Shown: piece after piece, positions 46,128-55,923 of the stretch
Numbering within the stretch: the stretch's first letter is position 1
Layout of the letters: each line of letters opens with the position of its first letter
DNA from: Salipaludibacillus neizhouensis
Lineage (GTDB): Bacteria; Bacillota; Bacilli; Bacillales; Salisediminibacteriaceae
Length of the DNA: 64,000 nt
Direction of reading: 5' to 3'
Assembly: GCF_002886185.1 (NCBI RefSeq)
Contig: NZ_KZ614146.1
Location: 687,234-751,233, forward strand
Made by a program: the position numbers and the translations under genes
The notes under the pieces: generated by a model
What the model was told of the DNA's origin: nothing
The model's input: only the letters and a program-made list of their open reading frames with translations
Databases searched by the model: none

Positions 46128-47618
46128 ATGGGTGAATCACAAAAAGAAACAGATAAAAAGCCCAAAATATCACCTAACATTCTTGTAAATGAAGCGGAAA
46201 TTACAAGAAGAGTTGGAATCGGAAAAAGCTTTGATGTAGACGTTAGAAAGTTACATATATTAGATAAAGAAGTTCAGTTTTATATCACTAATGGATTATG
46301 TGACATTGATTACGTAATTGAAATACTTAAAGAATTAATGTTTCTTGATACCACTCATAGTAAAAAGCTGGATGTTCGTAAAGAAATAGAGAATCATCTG
46401 ACACATGTTCAAGTTGAAACGACGGATTTGTTGGAATATGCGATAAAGCAGATGCTTTCAGGGCTCATGTTTATCTTAATTGAAGGTGAATCTGAAGCAA
46501 TCATTGTCGATGTGAGGAGCTATCCTGGTCGAGGACCTGAGGAACCTGATTTAGAGAGAGTAATAAGAGGCAGTCGTGACGGATTCACAGAAAATATTAT
46601 CGAGAACACAGCATTGACAAGAAGAAGGATTCGTGATGAAAGACTTAGAAATGAAATGACCCAGGTAGGTAAAAGGTCAAAAACAGATATTTGTATTACT
46701 TACATCGAGGGGATAGTGGATCCAGACTTGGTAGAAGTAATTAAAAAAGAATTAGACGGAATTGATATAGACGGCTTAACGATGGCAGATAAAATGGTAG
46801 AGGAATTTCTAGTCAAACAAGGCTGGAATCCCTTTCCGATGGTTAGATATACAGAGAGACCAGATGTAGCTGCCACCCATTTATTTGAAGGTCATGTCAT
46901 TTTGTTTGTAGACACTTCTCCCAGTGTGATCATACTGCCAACAACATTTTTTCATCATGTACAGCATGCAGAAGAATATAGACAAGCGCCTTTGGTTGGC
47001 ACCTTTATGAGGTGGATAAGGTTTGCAGGGATTTTGTTTTCCTTATTCATTTTGCCTTTTTGGTTATTAGTAGTGAAAGATCCCGGTCTATTACCTGCTA
47101 ACCTTGAATTTATAGGACCAAATGAAGAGGCCGGAAATATACCTATATTTGGACAAATATTATTTGCAGAATTAGGGATTGAACTATTGAGAATGGCAGC
47201 GATTCACACCCCGGCCCCGATGGCTACTGCATTAGGTCTTGTCGCTGCCTTGTTAATTGGTGACATTGCCATTCAAGTAGGACTATTTGTCCCGGAAGTA
47301 ATTCTGTATGCAGCCTTAGCTGCTATAGGCATCTTTGCCACACCTAGTCATGAGCTCGGCGTAGCAATAAAATTACTTCGATTAGTTATAATACTTGCAG
47401 TCGGTTTTTTCGGTGTCCCGGGATTTGTTATCACCTGTGTGATTTCGCTTGCATATTTAGCCGGAAGAAAAGCGTTAAATGCGCCATATTTATGGCCATT
47501 TTTACCGCTATATCCCCACGCTGCAATGGATATTTTTATACGTCAAGCAGTTCCGCTTAAACGGAAAAGACCTAGCGTTGTCCATCCAGTCGATTCAATT
47601 AAGCAGAGAAAAACGTAA
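46128..47618 (+). CDS. spoVAF: SpoVAF, GerA-type spore membrane protein
   Basis: GerA/SpoVAF-family protein of 496 residues from ATG 46128 (GAAAGGGG upstream). The N-terminal soluble part (about 1-300) contains QMLSGLMFILIEGESEAIIVDVRSYPGRGPEEPD, REP and RRRIRDERLR. The C-terminal part has five or so membrane helices, ending with PYLWPFLPLYPHAAMDIFIR. In B. subtilis it is the last gene of the spoVA operon, just before lysA, and forms a spore channel with FigP. Here it keeps the place before lysA, but the other spoVA genes are missing on its 5' side and it has its own promoter. Confidence 0.93.
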   Translation: MGESQKETDKKPKISPNILVNEAEITRRVGIGKSFDVDVRKLHILDKEVQFYITNGLCDIDYVIEILKELMFLDTTHSKKLDVRKEIENHLTHVQVETTDLLEYAIKQMLSGLMFILIEGESEAIIVDVRSYPGRGPEEPDLERVIRGSRDGFTENIIENTALTRRRIRDERLRNEMTQVGKRSKTDICITYIEGIVDPDLVEVIKKELDGIDIDGLTMADKMVEEFLVKQGWNPFPMVRYTERPDVAATHLFEGHVILFVDTSPSVIILPTTFFHHVQHAEEYRQAPLVGTFMRWIRFAGILFSLFILPFWLLVVKDPGLLPANLEFIGPNEEAGNIPIFGQILFAELGIELLRMAAIHTPAPMATALGLVAALLIGDIAIQVGLFVPEVILYAALAAIGIFATPSHELGVAIKLLRLVIILAVGFFGVPGFVITCVISLAYLAGRKALNAPYLWPFLPLYPHAAMDIFIRQAVPLKRKRPSVVHPVDSIKQRKT

Positions 47619-47623
47619 AGTTG

Positions 47624-47652
47624 TTGCGTGAATAATTTAACTATGCTATTGT
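47624..47652 (+). promoter_or_regulatory. Promoter of the lysA leader
   Basis: TTGCGT (47624-47629), 17-base spacer, TATTGT (47647-47652), about 25 bases before the lysine riboswitch. Confidence 0.6.
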
Positions 47653-47677
47653 TTAACAAAATGAATAAAAACTTGTA

Positions 47678-47850
47678 ATTAGGTAGAGGTGCAATCTCGA
47701 AAAAGTATACTGTTGGAGCTTCAGGGCAGCTATGAAAACAGAGGAAAGGTCGAATTGCCGAAGCAGCTGTGTTTCCTTGACTTAGCTTGCTGGGGTATAG
47801 TTGAATAAACTATGCACTGTCACTGCGTTTGTAGTGGAGCACTATCCTAT
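47678..47850 (+). promoter_or_regulatory. Lysine riboswitch (L-box)
   Basis: The conserved L-box elements are in order: GGTAGAGGTGCAATC at the 5' end, AGTATACTGTTGGAGC, GAGGAAAGGTCGAATTGCCGAAGC, GCTTGCTGG, CACTGTCACTGC and the closing GTGGAGCACTATCC. P1 pairs TAGGTAG with CTATCCTA. It is followed by a terminator and by lysA. Lysine excess should terminate transcription. Confidence 0.95.
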
Positions 47851-47882
47851 TGGAAACCGATGGACTAATCGAAAACCAAGAG

Positions 47883-47918
47883 GAATGGATGTGTTTCGCA
47901 TTCATTCTTTTTTTTATT
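47883..47918 (+). terminator. Terminator of the lysine riboswitch
   Basis: GAATGGATG/CATTCATTC with one G-T pair, a 7-base loop and TTTTTTTT. About 50 bases before lysA. Confidence 0.9.
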
Positions 47919-47964
47919 CATATATAAAAGAACCGAGAGGGTTTGCTGATAAGGAGTGATATAG

Positions 47965-49305
47965 ATGGGTTTTTATGGTACTAGTAGTGTCAACCAAGAA
48001 GGTCATTTGACAATTGGCGGGGTAGATGCCACTACCCTTGCGGAAACATATGGTACACCACTATTTGTATACGATGTGAAAGATATTCGAAATAGAGCAC
48101 ATGAGTTTCAGGAAGCATTTATAAATCAAGGTGTAAATTATCAAATAGCATATGCTAGTAAAGCGTTCAGCTGCATAGCGATGGTCGAATTGGCCGATGA
48201 ATTGGGCTTAAGTTTGGATGTCTGTTCAAGTGGTGAGCTCTACACAGCATTGCAGGCAGGCTTCCCTGTAGAAAGAATCCATTTTCACGGAAATAACAAG
48301 ACGCCGGATGAGCTGGAAATGGCAGTGAAGGAAAAAATTGGCTGTATTGTTGTGGATAATTTCACAGAATTGGCATGGTTAATGGCGATAACAGAAACAA
48401 ACAAAACGAAGATGGATGTTTTGATCAGAATTACTCCAGGTGTCGAAGCCCATACACATGAATATATTTCAACCGGTCAAGAAGATTCTAAATTTGGCTT
48501 TGATTTAAACAGTGGGCAAGCGAAGAAAGCTATAAAAATGATATTATCTCATTCCTTTTTAACTTTACAGGGTGTACATTCCCATATAGGTTCACAAATT
48601 TTTAAAGCGGAAGGATTCCAGGAAGCTGTGAAAGAAATTTACCGTTCTTTAGCTGCTTGGAAAGAAACCTTAGATTATTATCCAAATGTACTTAATTTAG
48701 GTGGTGGTTTTGGGATTCGATACGGTGACCAGGATCACCCTCTTCCTCTCCATGTTTATATTGATTATATGGTTGACAAAACCAAAGAAGAAGCAGCGAA
48801 ATTAGACATGCCAGTACCGGAAATTTGGATTGAGCCAGGTCGTGCTTTGGTTGGAGAAGCAGGTACAACGCTTTACAGTATAGGAAGTAGAAAAGACATC
48901 CCCGACATTCGCACCTATATTTCAGTTGATGGCGGGATGACTGATAATATTCGCCCGGCACTCTATCAGGCTGAATATGAAGCGGTTCTTGCAAATAAAG
49001 CTAACGAAGAAAATACAGAGGTTGTCAGTATTGCCGGTAAGTGCTGTGAAAGTGGAGACATGCTTATCTGGGATATTTCCTTGCCACAGACTACACAGGG
49101 GGATATTTTAGCGGTATTTTCAACAGGTGCATACGGTTATTCCATGGCAAATAATTATAATCGCATATTACGTCCAGCGGTAGTTTTTGTTGAAAACGGA
49201 GAGCATGAATGTGTTATAGAACGAGAATCATTTGAAGACCTTGTTCGGCATGAACGTCGTTATAGTGCTGTGAAGGGACAGAATCGGGTAGAAGGTACGG
49301 TATAA
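47965..49305 (+). CDS. lysA: Diaminopimelate decarboxylase LysA
   Basis: PLP enzyme of the fold III group making lysine from meso-diaminopimelate. 446 residues. PLP-Lys lies in QIAYASKAFSC (about residue 61), HGNNKTPDEL and VHSHIGSQIF are typical, LNLGGGFGIRYG binds PLP phosphate, and EPGRALVGEAG and GKCCESGDML (active-site Cys) are conserved. AAGGAGTGATAT precedes the ATG. Controlled by the lysine riboswitch and closed by a hairpin. Confidence 0.97.
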   Translation: MGFYGTSSVNQEGHLTIGGVDATTLAETYGTPLFVYDVKDIRNRAHEFQEAFINQGVNYQIAYASKAFSCIAMVELADELGLSLDVCSSGELYTALQAGFPVERIHFHGNNKTPDELEMAVKEKIGCIVVDNFTELAWLMAITETNKTKMDVLIRITPGVEAHTHEYISTGQEDSKFGFDLNSGQAKKAIKMILSHSFLTLQGVHSHIGSQIFKAEGFQEAVKEIYRSLAAWKETLDYYPNVLNLGGGFGIRYGDQDHPLPLHVYIDYMVDKTKEEAAKLDMPVPEIWIEPGRALVGEAGTTLYSIGSRKDIPDIRTYISVDGGMTDNIRPALYQAEYEAVLANKANEENTEVVSIAGKCCESGDMLIWDISLPQTTQGDILAVFSTGAYGYSMANNYNRILRPAVVFVENGEHECVIERESFEDLVRHERRYSAVKGQNRVEGTV

Positions 49306-49326
49306 AAATAGTTTAATAACGTAGAG

Positions 49327-49358
49327 GAAACTAGATAAAATGCTATCTAGTTTCTTTC
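49327..49358 (+). terminator. Terminator of lysA
   Basis: GAAACTAGATA/TATCTAGTTTC, 11 perfect pairs, 6-base loop, then TTTC. Confidence 0.85.
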
Positions 49359-49422
49359 TGTATTTAACTAGTGTAAAATAAAGAATGTGTACATAATTAA
49401 AAATACTATGGAGGTTTTAGAT

Positions 49423-49857
49423 ATGAAAAAAGGTGAAATTACGTTTGAAAATGGAGAAAAAGTAGTGATTGAATTTTATCCCGACGAAGCACCAGGTACG
49501 GTTGCTAACTTTGAGAAACTTGCTAATGACGGTTTTTATAACGGATTAAATTTCCACCGTGTGATCCCAGGGTTTGTAGCACAAGGTGGTTGTCCAAATG
49601 GATCTGGTGCAGGCGGACCGGGTTATACAATTAAATGTGAAACAGAAGGAAATCCTCATAAACATCAAAAAGGAAGTCTTTCAATGGCTCACGCGGGTAA
49701 AGATACTGGTGGAAGTCAATTTTTCTTAGTGCTTGACCCACAGCCGCACTTAGACGGTGTTCATACTGTTTTTGGTCAGGTAATTGAAGGTCTTGATTCA
49801 GTAGATAGAATTAAACAAGGTGACGTTATGAAAGAAGTTACTGTTTACGAAGCATAA
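49423..49857 (+). CDS. ppiB: Peptidyl-prolyl cis-trans isomerase PpiB (cyclophilin)
   Basis: Cytoplasmic cyclophilin of 144 residues from ATG 49423 (TGGAGG upstream); the in-frame ATGs before it lack a good ribosome site. Active-site residues are visible in [14 protein letters not shown] (Arg, Phe), [21 protein letters not shown] and [12 protein letters not shown]. Length and position after lysA match B. subtilis ppiB. Closed by a terminator. Confidence 0.95.
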   Translation: MKKGEITFENGEKVVIEFYPDEAPGTVANFEKLANDGFYNGLNFHRVIPGFVAQGGCPNGSGAGGPGYTIKCETEGNPHKHQKGSLSMAHAGKDTGGSQFFLVLDPQPHLDGVHTVFGQVIEGLDSVDRIKQGDVMKEVTVYEA

Positions 49858-49868
49858 TCAATTAACTT

Positions 49869-49899
49869 AACGACCGCATATTTTTGGCGGTCGTTTTTT
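49869..49899 (+). terminator. Terminator of ppiB
   Basis: CGACCGC (49871-49877) and GCGGTCG (49887-49893) with TTTTTT behind. Confidence 0.9.
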
Positions 49900-50059
49900 G
49901 TTTTCTGAAAATAAGATTTTATCAGTGACTCGTTTGAATTTTCCATGAAGGCTTGGAGTATTGGTCATGGAAGTGTTCACTTTTTAGAGAATTTGAAGAA
50001 CCTCCATGTTCTAATTTTAATAATATTCCGGAAAATTCTTTAATTAAAAGCATATTTTA

Positions 50060-50087
50060 TTGTCGAATCTAAGACTTGTGATATAAT
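50060..50087 (+). promoter_or_regulatory. Promoter of the riboflavin operon
   Basis: TTGTCG (50060-50065), 16-base spacer, TATAAT (50082-50087), about 20 bases before the FMN aptamer. Confidence 0.75.
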
Positions 50088-50105
50088 AAACAAAATTGAA
50101 TAAAC

Positions 50106-50250
50106 CGATTCCTTCGGGGTAGGGTGAAATTCCCAACCGGCGGTGATGAGGCAATGCCTCTTAGTCCGTGACCCGGTACTATTTTTTTAGTAACGGTGGA
50201 TTTGGTGAAACTCCAAAGCCGACAGTAAAGTCTGGATGGGAGAAGGATTA
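50106..50250 (+). promoter_or_regulatory. FMN riboswitch (RFN element)
   Basis: All conserved RFN blocks are present: TTCCTTCGGGGTAGGGTGAA, TTCCCAACCGGCGGTGAT, AGTCCGTGACCC, GGTGGATTTGGTGAAACTCC, AAAGCCGACAGTAAAGTC and TGGATGGGAGAAGGAT. The variable arm lies between the GACCCGG and GGTGGA blocks. Upstream of ribD with a terminator 150 bases later. The rest of 49900-50460 holds no gene. Confidence 0.98.
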
Positions 50251-50392
50251 TGACGGTTAAAAAAAGGATTTGTTCTAACGATTGGGAGAAATCTGTCTTA
50301 AAAAGGGAATTCCTTTTTTAAAATAGATATTCTGCCATTGTGTCTAAAAACAAAATAATCCTTTTCTTTACTTTTCATATTCTGTACTTATG

Positions 50393-50424
50393 TCCTGAAG
50401 GATCTTCATCTTTCGGGATTTTTT
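50393..50424 (+). terminator. Terminator of the FMN riboswitch
   Basis: TCCTGAAGGAT (50393-50403) pairs with ATCTTTCGGGA (50408-50418) with a 4-base loop and TTTTTT. Directly before ribD. Confidence 0.88.
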
Positions 50425-50460
50425 GTTGTCAAAATTATGAATAGGAAGGGGAGGCTTCAC

Positions 50461-51546
50461 TTGGAAAATCAATATATGAAGCTTGCCATTGACTTAGCAA
50501 AGCAAACCGTAGGACAAACATCACCTAATCCAGTTGTAGGTGCTGTTATTGTAAAAAATCACGAAATAATAGGAATGGGTGCTCATTTGAAAGCAGGAGA
50601 ACCCCACGCAGAGCGTCATGCGTTAGAAATGGCTAAAAGGAATGCAGTTGGTGCTACGATGTATGTAACGCTTGAACCTTGCTCACATCATGGTCGCACG
50701 CCACCTTGCGCTGATGCTGTTATAGCAAGTGGTATATCAAAAGTCGTCATAGCCTCAATGGACCCCAACCCTAAAGTTGCGGGAAATGGGATTGAAAAAC
50801 TAAGACAGGCAAAAATAGAAGTAGAAGTTGGTGTTATGAAGGAAGAAGCAGATCAATTGAATCGAGTGTTCTTCCATTATATTCGCACAGGAACACCATA
50901 CGTAACACTTAAAACTGCTTCAAGTATCGATGGTAAGATTGCGACAACTTCCGGTGAAAGCAAATGGATTACTGGAGAAGCCGCCAGGTTAGACGTTCAT
51001 GAACTAAGATATGAACATGATGCAATTCTAGTTGGTGTAGAAACAGTATTAAAGGACGACCCTTTACTAACAACGAGGTTGAATGACGGTGGAAAAAGCC
51101 CCATTCGTATCGTATTGGATCGTCAGTTGCGTATTCCAGTTCAAGCAAAAATGTTGCATGACAATGAAGCAAAAACATGGATAATGACAACAAACCGAGC
51201 TTCTTTGGATAAAATAACACAGATAGAAAATAAAAATGTGAAAGTGTTTGTTCTAAAAAATGAGAGCCTTGCTATTAAAGAACTTTTGCAAGTGATTGGG
51301 AAAGAACAAGTGACTTCGCTACTAGTAGAAGGTGGCGGAACAGTAAACGATAGTTTTCTCAGAGCAGGTAAGTTTCAACGGTTAGTTAAGTATCTCGCTC
51401 CAGTTATTATAGGCGGAGCTTCAGCCGCCTCTTCTTTCTCCGGGGAAGGTATACAATTATTAAAGGACGCTCCCAGGTTAGCTTTACTGTCTATAGATAA
51501 ACTTGGTCAAGATTTAAAGCTAATTTACGAAAAAAAGGAGGAATAA
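50461..51546 (+). CDS. ribD: RibD, bifunctional pyrimidine deaminase/reductase
   Basis: Second and third steps of riboflavin synthesis. From TTG 50461 (AAGGGGAGG six bases upstream) it has 361 residues, as in B. subtilis; an in-frame ATG eight codons earlier lacks such a site. The deaminase domain (1-145) has the zinc motif PHAERHAL and PCSHHGRTPPC. The reductase domain (146-361) has TLKTASSIDGKIAT, ILVGVETVLKDDPLL and VEGGGTVNDSF. First gene of ribD-ribE-ribBA-ribH-ribT. Confidence 0.96.
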   Translation: MENQYMKLAIDLAKQTVGQTSPNPVVGAVIVKNHEIIGMGAHLKAGEPHAERHALEMAKRNAVGATMYVTLEPCSHHGRTPPCADAVIASGISKVVIASMDPNPKVAGNGIEKLRQAKIEVEVGVMKEEADQLNRVFFHYIRTGTPYVTLKTASSIDGKIATTSGESKWITGEAARLDVHELRYEHDAILVGVETVLKDDPLLTTRLNDGGKSPIRIVLDRQLRIPVQAKMLHDNEAKTWIMTTNRASLDKITQIENKNVKVFVLKNESLAIKELLQVIGKEQVTSLLVEGGGTVNDSFLRAGKFQRLVKYLAPVIIGGASAASSFSGEGIQLLKDAPRLALLSIDKLGQDLKLIYEKKEE

Positions 51547-51548
51547 CG

Positions 51549-52205
51549 ATGTTTACGGGAATCATTGAAGAAAAAGGTCGAGTAGAAAGCATTCGTCAAT
51601 CTGGAGAATCTATCGTGATGTCGATTGAGGCTTCTAAAATATTGGCTGATGTCAAATTAGGGGATAGTATTTCTGTTAATGGCGTATGTTTGACAGTTAC
51701 CTCTTTTCAAGCGACGTCATTTACAGTTGACATCATGCCTGAAACAGTTCGAAGTACAAGTCTACAGAGTTTAACTTCTCGCTCGGAAGTTAACTTAGAA
51801 CGTGCAATGCCAGCAAATGGACGTTTTGGAGGACATTTTGTATCCGGGCACGTTGATGGAATAGGTACGATTAGAGCAAAAAGACCAGAGCACAACGCTG
51901 TTTATTATGAGATAGAAATTTCAGCTGAACTTAGAAAATTTATGATGATGAAGGGCAGTGTCACGGTTGATGGCACTAGCTTAACTATTTTTGGCTTAAA
52001 TGAGAATGTGTTTACGATCTCGATCATCCCACATACTATTCAAGAGACGATTCTAGGCCAAAAAGGGCCCGGAGATATTGTGAATATCGAATGCGATATG
52101 TTAGCTAAATATATAGAAGAACTTCTGTTTCAGAAAAAGTTACCGGAGAAAAAAACATCTGGGAATTTGACTGAAAGCTTTCTAGAAGAGAACGGGTATT
52201 TATAA
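51549..52205 (+). CDS. ribE: Riboflavin synthase alpha subunit RibE
   Basis: Dismutates two lumazines to riboflavin and a pyrimidine. 218 residues with two similar lumazine-binding barrels: 1-97 ([23 protein letters not shown]) and 98-195 ([26 protein letters not shown]). Two bases separate it from ribD, and AAGGAGGAATAAC precedes the ATG. Confidence 0.96.
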   Translation: MFTGIIEEKGRVESIRQSGESIVMSIEASKILADVKLGDSISVNGVCLTVTSFQATSFTVDIMPETVRSTSLQSLTSRSEVNLERAMPANGRFGGHFVSGHVDGIGTIRAKRPEHNAVYYEIEISAELRKFMMMKGSVTVDGTSLTIFGLNENVFTISIIPHTIQETILGQKGPGDIVNIECDMLAKYIEELLFQKKLPEKKTSGNLTESFLEENGYL

Positions 52206-52219
52206 CGAGAGGAGGTACA

Positions 52220-53422
52220 ATGATGAAGATATTTGATCCTATTGAAGAAGCAATTTATGCGTTAGCACAAGGTGAAGTAGTTATTGTATGTGATGATGAG
52301 GATAGAGAAAATGAAGGGGACTTCGTTGCTTTGGCAGAAAAGACAACACCTGAGGTAATTAATTTTATGATTACACACGGGAGAGGTCTTGTGTGTGCAC
52401 CTATTACACCTGAGAGAGCCGAGAAACTTGGTTTATCATCTATGGTCGACAGAAATTCTGATCCACATGGTACAGCTTTTACAGTGAGTATTGATCATAA
52501 ACATACAACAACAGGCATCTCTGCACCTGAAAGATCGATAACAGTAAAAAGTCTTATTGATAAGAATACAAAAGCTGCAGATTTTCAAAGACCTGGTCAC
52601 ATCTTTCCGTTAATCGCAAAAGAGGGAGGAGTTCTTCGCAGAGCCGGTCATACAGAAGCGACGGTTGATTTAGCGAGATTGTGCGGTTCAGAGCCTGCAG
52701 GTGTCATTTGTGAAATAATTAAAGAAGATGGTACAATGGCAAGGGTTCCTGACCTTCATAAAATTGCCTTGGAACATAATCTGAAAATGATTACAATTAA
52801 AGACTTGATTAAATATCGAAACAGGAAAGATAAATTAGTTCAGCAAGAAGTTGAAATTAACCTTCCTACCGATTTCGGTGATTTCAAAGCTTTTGGTTAT
52901 TCTAATGTCGTGGATGGAAAAGAACATGTAGCGATTGTAAAAGGGGAGATTGGCGGCGAAAAACCAACACTTGTCCGTGTACATTCTGAATGTTTAACAG
53001 GGGATGTTTTTGGTTCTCAACGGTGTGATTGCAAACCTCAGCTACATGCAGCGCTTGCTCAAATTGAAGAAGCAGGTTCAGGAGTTGTCTTATATATGAG
53101 GCAAGAAGGCAGAGGAATAGGCCTCCTTAATAAAATGAGAGCTTATAAGCTTCAAGAAGAAGGTTATGACACAGTCCAAGCAAACGAAAAACTTGGATTC
53201 GCTCCGGATTTGCGCGATTATGGTATTGGTGCTCAAATCTTAAGAGATTTAGGCATTAGAAAAATGAAGTTGTTAACAAACAACCCGAGAAAGATTACTG
53301 GATTGAGCGGTTATGATCTTGAAATAGTAGATCGTATTGCATTGCAAATGCCGCAAACGAAAAACAATGAAAATTATTTAAAAACGAAAAAAGAAAAATT
53401 AGGTCATTATTTGCATTTATAA
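52220..53422 (+). CDS. ribBA: RibBA, DHBP synthase/GTP cyclohydrolase II
   Basis: Bifunctional enzyme of 400 residues (ribA in B. subtilis usage). The N-terminal DHBP synthase domain (about 1-205) has [29 protein letters not shown] and [15 protein letters not shown]. The C-terminal GTP cyclohydrolase II domain has the zinc motif [27 protein letters not shown] and [16 protein letters not shown] precedes tandem ATGs at 52220 and 52223; either may be the start. Confidence 0.96.
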   Translation: MMKIFDPIEEAIYALAQGEVVIVCDDEDRENEGDFVALAEKTTPEVINFMITHGRGLVCAPITPERAEKLGLSSMVDRNSDPHGTAFTVSIDHKHTTTGISAPERSITVKSLIDKNTKAADFQRPGHIFPLIAKEGGVLRRAGHTEATVDLARLCGSEPAGVICEIIKEDGTMARVPDLHKIALEHNLKMITIKDLIKYRNRKDKLVQQEVEINLPTDFGDFKAFGYSNVVDGKEHVAIVKGEIGGEKPTLVRVHSECLTGDVFGSQRCDCKPQLHAALAQIEEAGSGVVLYMRQEGRGIGLLNKMRAYKLQEEGYDTVQANEKLGFAPDLRDYGIGAQILRDLGIRKMKLLTNNPRKITGLSGYDLEIVDRIALQMPQTKNNENYLKTKKEKLGHYLHL

Positions 53423-53441
53423 ATAAATATTAGGAGGATGT

Positions 53442-53915
53442 ATGATGGGAAATGTATATGAAGGAAATTTAATTGGAACAGATTTAAAGGTTGGAATCGT
53501 TGTTGGTCGATTCAATGAATTTATTACTGGTAAACTTCTTGGAGGTGCAGTAGACGCTTTTAAACGCCACGGAGTGAATGACGAAGATGTCGATATAGCT
53601 TGGGTCCCAGGCGCATTTGAAATTCCTCTTATTGCGAAAAAAATGGCTGACTCAGGGAAATATGATGCGATTGTTACACTAGGAACTGTTATTCGCGGCT
53701 CGACTCCACACTTTGATTATGTGTGTAGTGAAGTAGCTAAAGGAGTAGGTTCCTTGTCACTTTCATCGGGAATCCCTGTAATTTTCGGTGTACTTACAAC
53801 GGATACGATTGAGCAAGCTATTGAAAGAGCAGGAACAAAAGCTGGTAATAAAGGATGGGAAGCTGCTGCTGGAGCCATTGAAATGGCAAATTTATCAAAA
53901 AACTTTACTAGATAA
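53442..53915 (+). CDS. ribH: 6,7-dimethyl-8-ribityllumazine synthase RibH
   Basis: Forms the 60-subunit capsid that condenses the pyrimidine with DHBP. 157 residues; ATGs at 53442 and 53445, with the second at better distance from AGGAGG. Motifs are [38 protein letters not shown] with the catalytic His, and [23 protein letters not shown]. Confidence 0.96.
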   Translation: MMGNVYEGNLIGTDLKVGIVVGRFNEFITGKLLGGAVDAFKRHGVNDEDVDIAWVPGAFEIPLIAKKMADSGKYDAIVTLGTVIRGSTPHFDYVCSEVAKGVGSLSLSSGIPVIFGVLTTDTIEQAIERAGTKAGNKGWEAAAGAIEMANLSKNFTR

Positions 53916-54000
53916 CAAGGAATTAGTCGTCTAGGGAGGTTACGTTTTCTAATTGATGTTCATAATATAGAGAACAAAGCGAACGATGAGGGATGAATAA

Positions 54001-54351
54001 ATGCTTGTATCATATAAAAAGGAACATGAAAAAATTGCCATGGGTTTACTCTCTTTTATGCCGGGAGAAAAAAGTATCAAAAAGATTCAAAAAGTGATTG
54101 ATAAGTATACAAAATCAGAAACTTTGAAGCTTTATTTATGGCGGACGGAAGCGAATCAATTTGTCGGAGTTATTGGTGTAGAAGAAGATAACGAGGACGT
54201 CTATTTACGAGATTTAACGGTTGATCCCTCACACAGAAACGAAGGATTAGCATTAACGATGGTTCAGGCAATGGAAGACAAGTATTCTGTTTATTTAATA
54301 GGCTTAAAGCATACAGATCATTTTTTAAAACATTGTCGAAAAAAAGTGTAA
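54001..54351 (+). CDS. ribT: RibT, GNAT-type acetyltransferase of the riboflavin operon
   Basis: GNAT-family protein of 116 residues, homologous to B. subtilis RibT (about 124): LVSYKKEHEKIAMGLLSFMPGEK at the start, and the CoA-binding strand-turn-helix DLTVDPSHRNEGLALTMVQAME. Its substrate is not established; the B. subtilis protein is encoded at the end of the rib operon as here. The ATG follows GATGAGGGATGAATA. About 85 bases behind ribH with no terminator between. Confidence 0.88.
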   Translation: MLVSYKKEHEKIAMGLLSFMPGEKSIKKIQKVIDKYTKSETLKLYLWRTEANQFVGVIGVEEDNEDVYLRDLTVDPSHRNEGLALTMVQAMEDKYSVYLIGLKHTDHFLKHCRKKV

Positions 54352-54453
54352 ATTTGATTGGCAAGGGCTCAGCTCTGAGCAACCTATTAGAACAAATATG
54401 TTCCTAATGGGTTTTTAAAAGATACGGAGGTTTCATTTTTTTCATTATTATAG

Positions 54454-54500
54454 GGAGGTCTCAAAAGGTCTTTATTACCTTTTGAGACCTCCTCTTTTCT
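54454..54500. terminator. Bidirectional terminator shared by the rib operon and ypuF
   Basis: GGAGGTCTCAAAAGGT (54454-54469) and ACCTTTTGAGACCTCC (54477-54492), 16 perfect pairs with a 7-base loop, then TCTTTTCT on the plus side. The right arm is also the last coding bases of ypuF. Confidence 0.88.
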
Positions 54501-55008
54501 GTTGTTTATATAAAAGAGACTGATGTCTTGCTTCAATAACTTCACTACGGTCACGACGTTTATGACGATAAGTTAGATCAGGATTACTGGCGTCATTTTT
54601 ATATAACCATACCCAACCTTTTTCTTTTGACAGGATTTCACACTTTTTAATAAGCATGTCATCAGTTAATGGTAAATTAAAGGGTTCATACTCTCCCTCA
54701 TTTAATATCGTTTTAATCCGAGATTTCACTTGTTGTTCCAGATCTCCACCGTGAATACTTAATTCATCTAATAGAGCTGGCTGGTTTCGCAAGTATAACA
54801 GTGTTTTTCGGTAAAGCCTTAAGCTACCTGTGAAATTTTTCTGTCTCTCATGATAAACAGCTACTGCAAGTTGAATTAATAATAACCATTTTAAATCACG
54901 ATCATTTTCTAACCAAAATTCTTCCATGATTTCATGACATTCAAAATAATCTCTGGAACTTTGGAAATGCAGTAAGTATTCAATATATTCATTCGCATAT
55001 TTTTTCAT
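54475..55008 (-). CDS. ypuF: YpuF, DUF309 family protein
   Basis: Helical protein of 177 residues from ATG 55008 (TGGAGGAAGC upstream). Residues 5-65 are the DUF309 domain with the conserved SSRDYFECHEIMEEFWLE and LLLIQLAVAVYHERQKNF, a TPR-like helical pair with a possible metal site (Glu, His, Glu). The C-terminal part is basic (TYRHKRRDR, KQQKRGGLKR). Position between ribT and scpA, on the opposite strand, matches B. subtilis ypuF. Function unknown. Confidence 0.88.
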   Translation of the reverse strand: MKKYANEYIEYLLHFQSSRDYFECHEIMEEFWLENDRDLKWLLLIQLAVAVYHERQKNFTGSLRLYRKTLLYLRNQPALLDELSIHGGDLEQQVKSRIKTILNEGEYEPFNLPLTDDMLIKKCEILSKEKGWVWLYKNDASNPDLTYRHKRRDRSEVIEARHQSLLYKQQKRGGLKR

Positions 55009-55158
55009 TGCTTCCTCCAAAAGGTATGTTTATATCTCTTATAATAAACGATTGTTTCGAGGAAAGAAAGAGCAGGCAATTTTAGCGGAAAATAGGTCCA
55101 GTTTTTCGGAATATGGTATAATTTAAGCAGATCTTACTAAGAACGGGGAAATAAACAA

Positions 55159-55923
55159 ATGATTCAATACAGCGTAAAGCTACACGCCTTTGAGGGGCCT
55201 TTAGACTTACTTTTACACCTTATTCAAAAGAATGACCTAGACCTTTATGATATACCAGTAAAAGAAATTACTGAGCAATATATGACTTATATTCATGCTA
55301 TGCAAACCCTTCACCTCGATGTAGCCAGTGAATACTTAGTAATGGCGTCCACGCTGTTGCATATGAAGAGCAAACTTCTTCTTCCTGTCGAAGAAGAGGT
55401 ATGGGATGAAGATTTGGTGATGGAAGAGGAAGATACGCGAGATGACTTAATGCAGCGTCTTATAGAATATAAAAAATACAAAGAAGCAGCTGGTGAACTA
55501 AGAACGCGAGAGACAGAAAGAAGTGATTTATTCTCTAAACCAATGACAGACTTGACGCCTTTACTTGAGGATAAAGAAGAAGGTCAAAGCACTCCTGTTA
55601 ATGCCTCTATTTATGATATGCTTCAAGCCTTTCAAAAAATGAAGAAAAGAAATAAAAAAATTAAACCTACCATTTCAACTATAAATCGACAAGAGGTTCC
55701 TATTGATGAACGTATGTCACAAATTGTGGAAGCTCTCTATTTGAAGAAAGGCAGAAGCCGTTTCTCAGATTTATTTAAAGAGGATGATCAACCTCACCTT
55801 GTGGTGACATTTTTAGCTTTACTGGAATTGATGAAGGCGAACGCTATTCGATGCGAACAAGAAAGAAATTTTGAAGATATTATGGTTTACGCACAAGGAG
55901 GTCCATCCATTGAAGAGTCATGA
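55159..55923 (+). CDS. scpA: Segregation and condensation protein ScpA
   Basis: Kleisin subunit of the SMC-ScpAB condensin. 254 residues. The N-terminal SMC-neck binding region has LHAFEGPLDLLLHLIQKNDLDLYDIPV, and HLDVASEYLVMASTLLHMKSKLLLP follows. The middle is acidic and flexible, and the C-terminal winged helix (about 175-245) has KKGRSRFSDLFKEDD and FLALLELMKANAI. Overlaps scpB by 14 bases. Confidence 0.96.
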   Translation: MIQYSVKLHAFEGPLDLLLHLIQKNDLDLYDIPVKEITEQYMTYIHAMQTLHLDVASEYLVMASTLLHMKSKLLLPVEEEVWDEDLVMEEEDTRDDLMQRLIEYKKYKEAAGELRTRETERSDLFSKPMTDLTPLLEDKEEGQSTPVNASIYDMLQAFQKMKKRNKKIKPTISTINRQEVPIDERMSQIVEALYLKKGRSRFSDLFKEDDQPHLVVTFLALLELMKANAIRCEQERNFEDIMVYAQGGPSIEES

